Shown here: positions 26,763 through 36,317 of the stretch, in pieces
Numbering within the stretch: position 1 is the stretch's first letter
How the letters are laid out: each line of letters opens with the position of its first letter
DNA from: an uncultured Caryophanales bacterium
GTDB lineage: Bacteria; Bacillota_I; Bacilli_A; RFN20; CAG-826
Length of the DNA: 64,000 bases
Reading direction: 5' to 3'
Assembly: GCA_946624155.1 (NCBI GenBank)
Contig: CAMORU010000003.1
Location: 55,132-119,131, forward strand
Notes under the pieces: model-generated
Databases searched by the model: none
Seen by the model: only the letters and a program-made list of their open reading frames with translations
What the model was told of the DNA's origin: nothing
Made by a program: the position numbers and the translations under genes

Positions 26763-28571
26763 CTAATCTTCATCGATAGCAAGCACAGTCATGAACGCTT
26801 CTTGTGGGACTTCTACAGAGCCAATAGCTTTCATTCTCTTCTTGCCTTCTTTTTGCTTTTCTAACAATTTTCTCTTACGAGAAATATCGCCACCATAACA
26901 TTTAGCCAAAACATCTTTTCTTACAGCCTTAATATCCGCTCTTGCGATGATTTTGCCATTTATGGCAGCCTGAACTGGAACCTCAAATTGTTGTCTTGGA
27001 ATAATCTCTTTTAACTTACGCACAACAACGCTTCCGCGTTCATATGCGCTGCCCTTGTAAACAATTGTGGATAAAGCATCGATAACTTCTCCATTAAGGA
27101 GAATGTCCATTTTAGATAAGTTTCCAGCTTTATAATCACTATATTCATAATCTAATGAAGCATAGCCTTTAGTAAACGATTTTAGTTTATCGAAGAAATT
27201 GTAAACAATTTCCGCTAATGGAAGTTCATATGTCGCAATCATTCTGGTGTCATCAAAATACTGAAGATCTATATAAATGCCTCTTCGAGATTGGCACAAA
27301 TCCATTACTGCTCCAACATATTCTTTAGGAGTCATAATTGAAGCTTTAACATATGGTTCTTGTATTTCTTTAACTAAAGTTAAATCAGGTAATTTTGATG
27401 GGTTATCTAATTCAATCATTGTTCCATCAGTTTTAAACACATGATAAATAACGCTTGGAGCAGTAAGAATTAAATCAAGGTTATACTCTCTTTCCAAACG
27501 TTCTTGGACTACGTCCATATGTAGTAATCCTAAGAATCCACATCTAAAACCAAAGCCAAGTGCTTGGGATGTTTCTGCTTCAAAAGTTAAAGATGCGTCA
27601 TTTAAAGTTAGTTTTTCAAGCGCATCTTTAAGATCTAAGAACTTCTTAGAATCGACAGGATAAAGACCACAATAAACCATTGGGTTCATCTTTCTATAAC
27701 CTGGTAAAGCTTCTTTAGCAGGATTGTTTACTAAAGTAACAGTCTCGCCAGGATGGACATCTCGAATATCTTTAATTTGAGCACACAAATAACCAACTTC
27801 GCCACTGCAAAGTTCATTTACTTTCATTTCTTTAGGCGTTCTAATACCTACTTCTGTTACTTCGTAAGTCTTATTTGCGGCCATAAGTTTAATTTTGTCA
27901 CCAACTTTGACTTTTCCTTCTTTAATACGCACTAAAATTACAACTCCTCTATAAGAGTCATAATAAGAGTCAAAAATCAAAGCTTTAAGTGGAGCGTTAT
28001 CATCTCCATTAGGAGATGGAATATAATTAACAACTGCTTCCAAAACATCGGCGACTCCTTGTCCTGTCTTAGCCGAAACTAAACAGGCATTGTCGCTTGG
28101 AATTCCGATTCTTTCTTCAATTTCTTTTTTTGCCATATCAGGCATTGCGCTTGGAAGATCAATTTTATTGATAACTGGAACAATCTCCAAATTATTATCT
28201 ACCGCAAGATAAACGTTAGCTAATGTTTGAGCTTCAACTCCTTGGGTAGCATCTACTACTAAAAGGCAACCTTCACATGCTGCTAAAGATCTACTTACTT
28301 CGTAAGAAAAGTCAACATGCCCCGGAGTATCAATTAGATTGAATAAATAATCCTCACCATTTTTAGCGTGATACTTTATAGTAACAGCGTTTAATTTAAT
28401 AGTGATTCCTCTTTCTCTTTCTAAATCCATAGAATCGAGGAATTGTTCTTTCATTTCTCTTTGAGAAACAGTTTCAGTTAACTCTAAAATTCTATCGGCC
28501 AATGTCGATTTTCCATGGTCAATATGGGCGATTATCGAGAAATTTCTGATGTGTTTCTTATCGTAAGACAT
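26763..28571 (-). CDS. lepA: Elongation factor 4 (LepA)
   Basis: LepA is a ribosomal GTPase involved in translation under stress and in 30S biogenesis. The 602 residues show the G motifs [12 protein letters not shown] (15-26), DTPGHVDF and NKIDLPSA, the ERGITIK switch, and the diagnostic C-terminal domain with [19 protein letters not shown]. It begins 12 bases after the helicase gene stop with no obvious ribosome site. It is usually followed by hemW, hrcA and grpE, as here. Confidence 0.97.
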   Translation of the reverse strand: MSYDKKHIRNFSIIAHIDHGKSTLADRILELTETVSQREMKEQFLDSMDLERERGITIKLNAVTIKYHAKNGEDYLFNLIDTPGHVDFSYEVSRSLAACEGCLLVVDATQGVEAQTLANVYLAVDNNLEIVPVINKIDLPSAMPDMAKKEIEERIGIPSDNACLVSAKTGQGVADVLEAVVNYIPSPNGDDNAPLKALIFDSYYDSYRGVVILVRIKEGKVKVGDKIKLMAANKTYEVTEVGIRTPKEMKVNELCSGEVGYLCAQIKDIRDVHPGETVTLVNNPAKEALPGYRKMNPMVYCGLYPVDSKKFLDLKDALEKLTLNDASLTFEAETSQALGFGFRCGFLGLLHMDVVQERLEREYNLDLILTAPSVIYHVFKTDGTMIELDNPSKLPDLTLVKEIQEPYVKASIMTPKEYVGAVMDLCQSRRGIYIDLQYFDDTRMIATYELPLAEIVYNFFDKLKSFTKGYASLDYEYSDYKAGNLSKMDILLNGEVIDALSTIVYKGSAYERGSVVVRKLKEIIPRQQFEVPVQAAINGKIIARADIKAVRKDVLAKCYGGDISRKRKLLEKQKEGKKRMKAIGSVEVPQEAFMTVLAIDED

Positions 28572-28583
28572 ATGTGAATTATT

Positions 28584-30917
28584 TTATTTATTAGACCAGA
28601 AGTTTTCAACTTGTTCTTTAATATCATCGATAGAAGTCACCACTTCATAATGAGAATAAGTGTTTTTAAATAAATCGTGATATGCTTCAGTTAAATATCT
28701 ATCATCGATTAAAAGAGCGATTCCGCGGTCTTTTTCACTTCGTATAACTCTTCCTAAGGCCTGCATAACTTTGTTGATTCCTGGGGACAAATAAGCGTAT
28801 TCAAAGCCTTTTTTCTTTTCTTTATCGTAATACCTTTTGATCAAATTACGTTCGAAACATATTTGAGGCATACCAACACCAACTATTACAACACCACTAA
28901 TTCTTTCTCCTTCAAGGTCAATTCCTTCGGAAAAAGCACCACCTAAAACAGCGATTCCAAGCATTGTTTTAGAAGGTTTATCAACAAAACAAGATAAGAA
29001 AGCACTTCTTTCTTCTTCTTTCATTTCTCGTTCTTGAACTAAAAGTTCATACTCGTCGCTAATAAGTAATGGAGTAATCATATCTAAGTACTCGTAACTC
29101 GGAACATATATAAAATAGTTTCCAATTTTATGAGACACGAATTCTTTAATGTAATCAGCAACAGTTTGGACAGTATCTTGTCTGTTCTTATATCTTATAG
29201 ATATTTTTGGAGCGACTAGAAGTTTTAAGTTATCCTTGTTAAAAGGAGAAGGCAAACAAAGCATAGGGTTAAAATTATATCGACCTATGACATCGATATA
29301 ATATTCAGATGGCGACAAAGTCGCCGAGAAAAAAATTTTGCCTTTAACTTGATCAATTTTTCTTTTTAATTGTTCACTTGGATCAATACAGAAAAGGTTA
29401 ATTTTGCAATTATCTTCTTGTTTTTTAGAAACATAAAGCGAGAATGTTTCATCATAATAATCCAATAATTTAATAAATTTATTAAGTTCTAAATAAAATT
29501 CCGTAAATTCATCCGTTACAACACTGTGATGATTTTTATTAATGTCTGCACAAGCAACTAGATAAGCATTTATTGAATTTATATCAGTTTTAGAAAGCAT
29601 GCCAATTTCAGTCTCTCCTAAAGGAAGTTCATTAAATTTATTGAAAAATTTAGTCATTCTAGACTGTGCTTGTTTAAATTTCTTGTGTTCAAAATGAATC
29701 ATTGAACGTTTAATTTGTTTATATCTAAACGAATCAAACGATGCTGAATACATTGAGCGGCTTCGTGGTACTAAATTATGCGCCTCATCCACTAAAATGA
29801 TGTCATTTGTAGCATCTACATCAAAAAATCTTTTGAAATAAACGATTGGATCAAAGAAATAATTGTAATCGCAAATGATAATATCCATATAAAGGGAGAG
29901 ATCAAGCGATAGTTCAAAAGGACAAATTGCATAATGTCTTGCTATAGCAGAAATGTCATCGGATGAGAAAATATTTCTTTTAGAAATAGAATCTTTGATA
30001 ACACTTTGGATTTTAGTGTAATAGTCTTTTGCGTATGGGCATTCATCTGGGTTGCAAGCTTTACCTGGGCAAAAGCAGACTTTGTCTTTAGCAAGAATTG
30101 AAATTACAGATGCATCTAAACCATTATCAATTAGAAGCTTTGACGCATTAAAAGCCATCTCTTTTCCAGAGTTTTTGGCAGTTAAATAGAATATTTTATC
30201 ATTCTTGCCATCAGCATATGATTTAACAGTTGGGAAAAGTGTTGAAATCGTTTTGCCAATTCCTGTTGGAGCTTCGACGAATAAAATCCCACCTTTTTGT
30301 GCTATTCCATAGGAATATTTAGCGAGTTCTTTCTGCCCTTCTCTAAATCTTCCAAAAGGAAATGATAAATTTTTAGCAGATTCATTACGACGAAGTTTTC
30401 GATTAAAAATGATTTTAAAGAAGTCGATATATTCTTTCATTAAGTCCATGACTTCTTTTTCAAGTTCGCTAGTTAAATAATTAAAAGTTTTAATAAGCTG
30501 AGATTTATCTAATTGATGAATATAAGTTAAGCGAATTGAAACTGAGTTATAGCCCTTCTCATGAGCGTACATCAATGCATAGCATTTTGCCTGTCCTAAA
30601 TGCCAATCTTTTTGAGATTCGTAAAATTCTTCTAAAGGAGCGATAGTTGACTTAATTTCATCCACTATTGCAGTACTTCCTAAATCTATGATTCCATCAG
30701 CTCTTCCTTCAAGATGTATTTCAAAATCTTCAACATCAAAGCTTTCAAGTAAATGATATTCAGAAAGATAATTATTGCCTTGTCTAGATTGGTAAAAAGA
30801 ATGTATTAAGGTTCCTTCACTCATTGTCGCAGAATTATAAATTCTGTTATCAATATCACCGCGTCTAAGTAAAAAATCTACTAGTTGATGTACAGATAAA
30901 TAAAGAACCTTATCCAT
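28584..30917 (-). CDS. PD-(D/E)XK nuclease fused to Rad3/DinG-type Fe-S helicase
   Basis: The 777-residue protein joins two domains. Residues about 1-190 look like a RecB/Cas4-like PD-(D/E)XK nuclease: GRADGIIDL, VDEIKST and GQAKCYALMYA provide the Asp, Glu-X-Lys and Gln positions. The rest is an XPD/DinG-type superfamily 2 helicase with Walker A PTGIGKT, Walker B DEAHNL, and four cysteines in CFCPGKACNPDEC for a [4Fe-4S] cluster. The final motif is QALGRVIRS. The role is probably DNA repair or recombination on 5' tails. A -10 TATAAT six bases before the ATG suggests a leaderless message. Confidence 0.85.
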   Translation of the reverse strand: MDKVLYLSVHQLVDFLLRRGDIDNRIYNSATMSEGTLIHSFYQSRQGNNYLSEYHLLESFDVEDFEIHLEGRADGIIDLGSTAIVDEIKSTIAPLEEFYESQKDWHLGQAKCYALMYAHEKGYNSVSIRLTYIHQLDKSQLIKTFNYLTSELEKEVMDLMKEYIDFFKIIFNRKLRRNESAKNLSFPFGRFREGQKELAKYSYGIAQKGGILFVEAPTGIGKTISTLFPTVKSYADGKNDKIFYLTAKNSGKEMAFNASKLLIDNGLDASVISILAKDKVCFCPGKACNPDECPYAKDYYTKIQSVIKDSISKRNIFSSDDISAIARHYAICPFELSLDLSLYMDIIICDYNYFFDPIVYFKRFFDVDATNDIILVDEAHNLVPRSRSMYSASFDSFRYKQIKRSMIHFEHKKFKQAQSRMTKFFNKFNELPLGETEIGMLSKTDINSINAYLVACADINKNHHSVVTDEFTEFYLELNKFIKLLDYYDETFSLYVSKKQEDNCKINLFCIDPSEQLKRKIDQVKGKIFFSATLSPSEYYIDVIGRYNFNPMLCLPSPFNKDNLKLLVAPKISIRYKNRQDTVQTVADYIKEFVSHKIGNYFIYVPSYEYLDMITPLLISDEYELLVQEREMKEEERSAFLSCFVDKPSKTMLGIAVLGGAFSEGIDLEGERISGVVIVGVGMPQICFERNLIKRYYDKEKKKGFEYAYLSPGINKVMQALGRVIRSEKDRGIALLIDDRYLTEAYHDLFKNTYSHYEVVTSIDDIKEQVENFWSNK

Positions 30918-30923
30918 GACTAA

Positions 30924-30929
30924 ATTATA
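30924..30929 (-). promoter_or_regulatory. -10 box of the nuclease-helicase gene (leaderless)
   Basis: A perfect TATAAT ends six bases before the ATG at 30917, which places the transcription start on the start codon. There is no ribosome site. The box lies directly past the fmt terminator. Confidence 0.65.
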
Positions 30930-30931
30930 AC

Positions 30932-30956
30932 AAAAAAAGACTGAATTTCAGTCTTT
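30932..30956 (-). terminator. Terminator of fmt
   Basis: AAAGACTGA and TCAGTCTTT pair perfectly around three bases and lead into seven T on the minus strand. It overlaps the fmt stop codon. Confidence 0.9.
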
Positions 30957-31890
30957 ATTTTACAATTTTTCCATCTAGATGCTTTGAGCCGTTTGCGAAG
31001 CTCTTACCATCCATTTTCTTTTTGCCTGATAATTGCAATTCTTTAAGTTCAATTACAGCGTCTTTTAGTTTTAAATAAACATTTTTTTCTATAGAAAGAG
31101 TTCCAACTTGTCCAGGTAACTTTTTATCAACAATTGATGCTTTATAAATTTTAAGTTTTAAGTCATCTAACAACACATAACCACCTGGTTCTTCACTCAT
31201 TCCACGGACATAATTTATGAATTCTTGAGCACTATAATCTAAAGATAACTTTTCTGTTTCAGGTTTAATTTTATCTGCGAAAGTAACTTTTGATTCATCT
31301 TGTTCTATGCCTTTAAGTTCTCCGTTAAAGTATTTCGGAAGAAGATTTTGGCATATTTCTTTGCAGCAATTTACAATTTTTTCACAAAGTGAAGTATAAT
31401 TATCTTCTGGTAAAATTTCGCATTTAGAAATGCCAAACATTTTACCAGCATCCATTTTATCCACCATTTCCATTAAGGTAACGCCAGTTTCAGTTTCACC
31501 ATTTATGATTGCGCGTTGAATAGGTGCTGCACCTCTATATTTCGGAAGAAGTGAACCATGTAAATTTAACGCCCCCATCGAAGGAATATCTAATAAACCC
31601 TGAGGAACAATTTGGCCATAGGCCATAGTAAGAATTAAATCTGGATTAATTTGTCTAACAAATTCGTAATCAAGACGAATTTTATGTGGTTGGTATACTG
31701 GAATATTATGAGCTTTCGCAACAACTTTTGTAGGAACTTCAGTAATAATCGCTTTTCTTCCAACTGGTTGGTCTTCTTGAGCAACAACTCCAACAATATT
31801 AAAACCACTAGAAATAAGTGCCTCGAGTACTTTAGCAGACATTTCTGGTGTTCCCATATATAAAATTCTTACATCTTGAATATTCTTCAT
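30955..31890 (-). CDS. fmt: Methionyl-tRNA formyltransferase
   Basis: Formylates initiator Met-tRNA using 10-formyl-THF. The 311 residues contain LYMGTPEMSAKVLEALI, the catalytic Asn-His-Asp region in ALNLHGSLLPKYRGAAPIQ (about 108) and GVTLMEMVDKMDAGKM (about 137), then a C-terminal OB domain. It has its own promoter with the -10 box seven bases before the ATG and no ribosome site. It is not next to def or priA as in many genomes. Confidence 0.96.
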   Translation of the reverse strand: MKNIQDVRILYMGTPEMSAKVLEALISSGFNIVGVVAQEDQPVGRKAIITEVPTKVVAKAHNIPVYQPHKIRLDYEFVRQINPDLILTMAYGQIVPQGLLDIPSMGALNLHGSLLPKYRGAAPIQRAIINGETETGVTLMEMVDKMDAGKMFGISKCEILPEDNYTSLCEKIVNCCKEICQNLLPKYFNGELKGIEQDESKVTFADKIKPETEKLSLDYSAQEFINYVRGMSEEPGGYVLLDDLKLKIYKASIVDKKLPGQVGTLSIEKNVYLKLKDAVIELKELQLSGKKKMDGKSFANGSKHLDGKIVK

Positions 31891-31897
31891 GTGCTTA

Positions 31898-31926
31898 ATT
31901 ATATGTTTACTGTCTATGATTTACAA
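31898..31926 (-). promoter_or_regulatory. fmt promoter, leaderless arrangement
   Basis: -35 TTGTAA (31921-31926), exact 17-base spacer, -10 TATAAT (31898-31903), seven bases to the fmt ATG. There is no Shine-Dalgarno sequence. Confidence 0.8.
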
Positions 31927-31947
31927 TCAATAGAATGCAAACATAGT

Positions 31948-32547
31948 CTAAATGATATTTATAGTTATTGATTTGCCCAAAGTTTTAAATAACTTTGTTA
32001 TTTTTGATAAATTTGGATCACCTTCGCCTTTTTCAATACTAGTAATATCTTTTTCAGCAATTTGAGTTTTTCGAGATAAATCTTTCACAGTTAGGTTGGA
32101 TTCTATTCTTGTTTTTGTTAATAAATCGCCTATTTGTTTATTTATAACAATATCGCTATTTGAATATTGTTGAGCAACTCTACGAATTGCTTCATCAATA
32201 GCTTTAATTTGTCGTTCTCCATTTTCATATCTTGCTATATTTTTTTCACCAACTCCAAGTAATTTTGCAAGTCCAGTTTGAGATAAATGCAATTTCTTTC
32301 GAATATCCTTTATTTCACCAGAAGTTAGCAAGCCTAAAGCTTTTTTGTGGGCGTCTGATCGCAAAATATAATTTTCTCTAGTGATTGAAACGGGGTCAAC
32401 GTAATCGCCACAATGTTTGCAATGAGCTTCTTTAAAAGGGTATTTGTATGTGACTCCATCAATTGTCGCTGTTCTTGTTGTTTCAACAACATAATAACCG
32501 ACATCTTTATCACAAGTTTCGCAATAAGCGTATTTACTTTTTTTCAT
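31948..32547 (-). CDS. MqsA-like antitoxin with an added second HTH domain
   Basis: The 199 residues start at 32547 (MKKSKYAYC) with a GGAGGGG ribosome site. Residues 7-52 form a zinc-binding domain (CETC ... CKHCGD), as in MqsA/YgiT antitoxins. An XRE helix-turn-helix follows (LTSGEIKDIRKKLHLSQTGL with ENIARYENGERQ-like recognition helix, about 80-125). A second XRE-like HTH (LTVKDLSRKTQIAEKDITS, about 152-195) is unusual, since MqsA normally ends after one. It overlaps the toxin gene by 14 bases and should neutralise the toxin and repress the operon at the palindrome at 32925. Confidence 0.75.
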   Translation of the reverse strand: MKKSKYAYCETCDKDVGYYVVETTRTATIDGVTYKYPFKEAHCKHCGDYVDPVSITRENYILRSDAHKKALGLLTSGEIKDIRKKLHLSQTGLAKLLGVGEKNIARYENGERQIKAIDEAIRRVAQQYSNSDIVINKQIGDLLTKTRIESNLTVKDLSRKTQIAEKDITSIEKGEGDPNLSKITKLFKTLGKSITINII

Positions 32548-32902
32548 TATGCATCCCCTCCTCATGTAAACTATAGACAATGATTTTTCTTTTATGATTA
32601 ATAATTTTTATTTTTATATAAATATAAATTCGTATATTTTTAATTAGCGTTTCTTTTATAAATACCCATAATGGATGCCTGCTAATCTTGTTGTAATCCT
32701 GCAAAGGACCTGAATGATAATCATTTACTTCAAGATCGTTAATTATAGAAACAACCTGATCCGGACTAATATCATATTTATCTATAAAATCTCCTGTTTT
32801 TGAATTAAAAGGATTGCTTTCTTTTATTTCAATTGATTCTTTTGATGCTTCATTACAAATTGAAATAACTTCTTCAATTGTTAAATTATCTTCATCGTTC
32901 AT
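32534..32902 (-). CDS. MqsR-like mRNA interferase toxin
   Basis: A 122-residue probable toxin. The C-terminal two thirds fits MqsR: YDISPDQVVSIINDL, then NDYHSGPLQDYN, HPLWVFIKE, YIYIKIKI and IIVYSLHEE, in the order of E. coli MqsR's beta-sheet, although identity is low and the N-terminus is longer. MqsR cleaves mRNA at GCU. The gene comes first and the zinc-HTH antitoxin second, the order typical of mqsRA. AAGGAGG precedes the ATG. A different RelE-superfamily toxin is possible. Confidence 0.68.
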   Translation of the reverse strand: MNDEDNLTIEEVISICNEASKESIEIKESNPFNSKTGDFIDKYDISPDQVVSIINDLEVNDYHSGPLQDYNKISRHPLWVFIKETLIKNIRIYIYIKIKIINHKRKIIVYSLHEEGMHNEKK

Positions 32903-32918
32903 ATTATATACCTCCTTA

Positions 32919-32938
32919 ATTATAGTATCAAGTGATAC
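32919..32938 (-). promoter_or_regulatory. mqsRA-like promoter and palindromic operator
   Basis: A perfect palindrome GTATCA-AG-TGATAC (32925-32938) sits directly upstream of a -10 TATAAT (32919-32924), about 17 bases before the toxin start. Antitoxin binding there would block the promoter. Confidence 0.75.
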
Positions 32939-33070
32939 TTTTTTAATTTTAATTTAAAGCATTTTTTTGAAAAAATTTATTCGATGAACACTTACAAAAT
33001 TAAACATTTTATTCCAAAATTTTTTGTTTAATGTAGACTAATAGACGTTTAGCGAAAGGAATTAGCAAAA

Positions 33071-33337
33071 ATGGCACAAATTAAATCACAAATTAAGAGA
33101 ATTCAAACTAACGAAAAATCACGTCAAAGAAACGTCTCATACAGAAGCCACATTGCAACTGAATCAAAGAAGGTTCGCTTAGCATGTGAAAAGAAAGATG
33201 TTGAAGGCGCAAAAGCAGCATTAAAAGTTGCCTTAAAGTTAATTGACAAATCAGTTACTGCAGGCGTTTACACACGCAACACTGCTGCACGTAAAAAATC
33301 TTCTCTTAATAGACTTGTTAACGAATTATCTAAATAA
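33071..33337 (+). CDS. rpsT: 30S ribosomal protein S20
   Basis: An 88-residue S20 (MAQIKSQIKRIQTNEKSRQR ...), a basic helical protein that binds 16S rRNA. An AAAGGA ribosome site lies upstream. It converges on holA with no base between the two stop codons. Its terminator lies inside holA. The holA-rpsT pair in opposite orientation is also the B. subtilis arrangement. Confidence 0.97.
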   Translation: MAQIKSQIKRIQTNEKSRQRNVSYRSHIATESKKVRLACEKKDVEGAKAALKVALKLIDKSVTAGVYTRNTAARKKSSLNRLVNELSK

Positions 33338-34288
33338 TTAGTTAGGAAAGTTAATTAGGAACAATTCAAAACCATAAGAGCGGTCAATTTGACCGCTTTT
33401 TATTTGCAGATCTAAATTGTAAAGTTTATCTAAGGCGTTAGCGATCTCTTTTCGTGATATATTTCTTGAGTTTTTTAATGCATATTTAACTCTATAAGGC
33501 GAAACTCCAAGTTCCGATGCAATATCCTCTTTTTCAAGTCCTCTAGAGTCCAAATAACAAACTTGAGATATGAATCTAAATTGACTTGCAAGCATTGGAA
33601 TAAGAGCATCAACAAATTTTTGGCCCAATAGTTTTAAGTCACGATAAATTGAAATAGCTAATCCGTTATCACCTTTAAAAAGAGCATTCGACATCTGAAA
33701 AGCATCATCTTCTAATGGTTTATTTACCATTAAAACTACATCAGATAAAGTAATTGAACTTTTATATAAACAAAGTTTATCGGCTTCATTCATAAAACGA
33801 GTTAAGTCGCCATCAATTCTAGAAGCTAACTCATCAATGGCTTCGCTTGTGATTTCAACATTTCGATTTTTGAAATACTTTCGAATATATAACGGCCACT
33901 GTTCCTTTTCAATATTTAAAAACTCAAAAACTTGTCCGTTTTCTTTAATAAAATTAAAGATTTTGCCAGTTTTATTAACTTTTTCGCTTCTTAAAATAAA
34001 AACTATGTCAATGTCATTAGTCGAATTATTAAGAATTTCCAAAACCTTTTCTTCATCTTTCTCATCAACATCTTTTGTTAAAAAATCAGCATTATCAACA
34101 ACCACTGCTTTTTTATCATAACCAAGAGGTAGAGTCGATGATTCATAAGCGATTTCTTCTAAATTTGATTCTTCAAAATCAATCTTTGTAACATTAAAAT
34201 CATCCACTTCACCAAGGCGTTCTTTTAATATTTTATTAAGATGTTTGCGAATCATTGGATAGAGTTCGCCATAAAGGATGTAATTCAT
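33338..34288 (-). CDS. holA: DNA polymerase III delta subunit
   Basis: HolA opens the sliding clamp as part of the clamp loader. The 316 residues fit the delta family: N-terminal AAA-like domain with YDKKAVVVDNADFLTK and FILRSEKVNKTGK, LASRIDGDLTRFMNEADKL in the middle, and a C-terminal helical collar ending in DLQIKSGQIDRSYGFELF. A TATAAT box lies eight bases before the ATG, suggesting a leaderless or very short-leader start, distinct from comEC. The comEC-holA order matches B. subtilis comEC-yqeN. Confidence 0.9.
   Translation of the reverse strand: MNYILYGELYPMIRKHLNKILKERLGEVDDFNVTKIDFEESNLEEIAYESSTLPLGYDKKAVVVDNADFLTKDVDEKDEEKVLEILNNSTNDIDIVFILRSEKVNKTGKIFNFIKENGQVFEFLNIEKEQWPLYIRKYFKNRNVEITSEAIDELASRIDGDLTRFMNEADKLCLYKSSITLSDVVLMVNKPLEDDAFQMSNALFKGDNGLAISIYRDLKLLGQKFVDALIPMLASQFRFISQVCYLDSRGLEKEDIASELGVSPYRVKYALKNSRNISRKEIANALDKLYNLDLQIKSGQIDRSYGFELFLINFPN
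33379..33405 (+). terminator. rpsT terminator inside the holA coding sequence
   Basis: AGCGGTC and GACCGCT pair around AATTT and run into TTTTTATTT on the plus strand. It lies 41 bases past the rpsT stop, within codons for the end of HolA on the other strand. Confidence 0.88.
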
Positions 34289-34307
34289 TTATTTGAATTA
34301 TACTACA

Positions 34308-36317
34308 TTATGCTTTTAATGAAAAATAGCAAATAGTACCTTCTAAATCTGTTCGTCTTATTTTCACATTATATTTGTTAAGAATATCGGTGACTTCTTT
34401 GTTTGGATGTCCATAATAATTCTTCTCACCACACGAAATAATAGCTTCTTTTGGGCTACAATTTCGGATAAATTGATCGCTTGAAGATGTTTTTGAACCA
34501 TGATGGCCAACTTTTAAAATGTCGCAATCAACATCATATTTTGACATGATTTTTTCTTCTGTTTTTTGAGATGCATCACCCATAAATAGAAACTTTTTCC
34601 CGATAAAATCTAAAGATAAGACCAAAGAATTATCATTTGCTTCTTCAAAATAAAAAGTATTTAAATTTTCAAATTCTAAATTTCCAATTTTATATGGAAA
34701 CTGTTCTTTTTCTGTCAAAACATTGTTAACTTTAAATTTTTGAAGAAGTGAATCCTTAGCTCCAGAATGATCAAAATCATCATGAGTTAAAATTAAAGCG
34801 TCAATATGAGTTATTTTCTTTTTATTCATAAACGGAATTAAAACTTCTTCCGCTATATCAAAACTTTTTTGACCACCAGTATCAATCATTACTGTGTGGG
34901 TTTTATTCTTAATTATAATTGAATCTCCTTGACCAACGTTTACAAAGTAAACGCAATTTGATATTGGTTCTTGGAGTGGAACCATAGAAATAGTAGTCAT
35001 GGCTAATAAACAGAGGCCCGCAAATTTGGCATGTTTTATTCTTACTGATTCCAGATAAAAAACTAACAGTAAAAACACCAATAAAAATATAATTGTAAAA
35101 GTTCCACCCCAATCACCAAATGGAATACGGACCAAAATCGTATCCATTTTTTCTAATATCCATGTAATTGCGATGCCTAAACCATTTACTATGAATTGAA
35201 TCGGCATGATGAAACATAATAAAGTGAATACTAAGAACAATAAATTTAACGGTATGAGTATGAATAATCTTAATGTATAGAAAGGAGTATAATAAGATGA
35301 GCTCACGCGTAATGGCATCATCAAAATGAAGAACAAACCTGATGCCATTAACCACCGTTTAGATTTTTTTAGAAATTTTACTGATCTTAAAAGAATAGGC
35401 GCAAACAAGGATAATAAGAAACCTATGTAAAACGCTTCTTGGTAAACAAGATGGTAATCAATGATAAGAAAGAACAATGCTAGAATAGAAACTAGCTGCA
35501 AATGATTGAACTTGTGTTTTTTAAACACAAACTCATTAAGGAATTTAAGAGCATATAATCCATAAACTCGTAAAGTTCCAATTTTGGTGAAGGAGAAAAA
35601 CGCCAACGGTAAGAAAATGATAAACGTTAGAATCCTGGACTTTTTCTTACTAAATTTCAGAAATAATAAGTAATTAGTAACGGCAAATAAAATGTGTAAA
35701 TAAGTCCCAGAAAGAGTGAACAAATATATAACACCATTATTGCCGATGGAGCTTACTAAATCACTAGAGTAGTCCTTATCGTTGAACAGTAACGCAGAAA
35801 TCAAAGTGGCTGTATCTTGGTCAAATCTAGATAAAAATTTAGATTTAAACTGACGGAATTTAATGATTGAACGTCTTTGAATTTGGCATTCTTTTACTAT
35901 TATCTCTTTTGTTGTGCCCTTGTTTTTGAGGTATTTCTTAAAATCAAAACGGGATTCATAAGTGTTGAATCTAAGATCTTGAACCTCTCCTTTTAAAACA
36001 AGTTTATCGCCAACTTCAAAGTCATTATCTTTAGAATATACATAGTATTTTTCAAATTTTGACTGAAATAAGTAATAGTTTTCCTTGGCCTCAACAACTA
36101 TCCCGCCATAATCAGGACCGCTATTTGAAGGTAAAGGTATTCTTGGAACCAAGACCCCGATTCCAAAGAATATACAAACAATTACGAACTTCTTTCGGCC
36201 GAATCTCCAAAGAATGAAACCTAAATAAATTACCGAAATCAGAATTGAAATAACTAAGCTACTTCTAGCAAAATACAGACCTAAAACTAATGAAAATGTT
36301 GTACAAAGTAAAAACAT
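34308..36317 (-). CDS. comEC: Competence DNA channel protein ComEC
   Basis: ComEC transports single-stranded DNA across the membrane in natural transformation. The 669 residues show N-terminal helices and a soluble OB-like domain (about 65-130). The multi-helix competence domain follows with LISALLFNDKDYS and YLFTLSGTYLHILF (about 165-215). A C-terminal metallo-beta-lactamase domain carries DTGGQKSFD, LTHDDFDHSGA and GHHGSKTSS. The last probably degrades the non-transforming strand. It starts in the comEA stop (TAATG). It is an apparently intact gene, so DNA uptake is plausible. Confidence 0.95.
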   Translation of the reverse strand: MFLLCTTFSLVLGLYFARSSLVISILISVIYLGFILWRFGRKKFVIVCIFFGIGVLVPRIPLPSNSGPDYGGIVVEAKENYYLFQSKFEKYYVYSKDNDFEVGDKLVLKGEVQDLRFNTYESRFDFKKYLKNKGTTKEIIVKECQIQRRSIIKFRQFKSKFLSRFDQDTATLISALLFNDKDYSSDLVSSIGNNGVIYLFTLSGTYLHILFAVTNYLLFLKFSKKKSRILTFIIFLPLAFFSFTKIGTLRVYGLYALKFLNEFVFKKHKFNHLQLVSILALFFLIIDYHLVYQEAFYIGFLLSLFAPILLRSVKFLKKSKRWLMASGLFFILMMPLRVSSSYYTPFYTLRLFILIPLNLLFLVFTLLCFIMPIQFIVNGLGIAITWILEKMDTILVRIPFGDWGGTFTIIFLLVFLLLVFYLESVRIKHAKFAGLCLLAMTTISMVPLQEPISNCVYFVNVGQGDSIIIKNKTHTVMIDTGGQKSFDIAEEVLIPFMNKKKITHIDALILTHDDFDHSGAKDSLLQKFKVNNVLTEKEQFPYKIGNLEFENLNTFYFEEANDNSLVLSLDFIGKKFLFMGDASQKTEEKIMSKYDVDCDILKVGHHGSKTSSSDQFIRNCSPKEAIISCGEKNYYGHPNKEVTDILNKYNVKIRRTDLEGTICYFSLKA

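Noticed and set aside
32939..33070. RNA gene in the 130 bases before rpsT
   Set aside because: Only A/T-rich sequence and a weak -10 were seen, with no stable fold or terminator.
35113..35355. Minus-strand ORF inside comEC
   Set aside because: Alternate frame of the comEC membrane domain, with no ribosome site or conserved feature.
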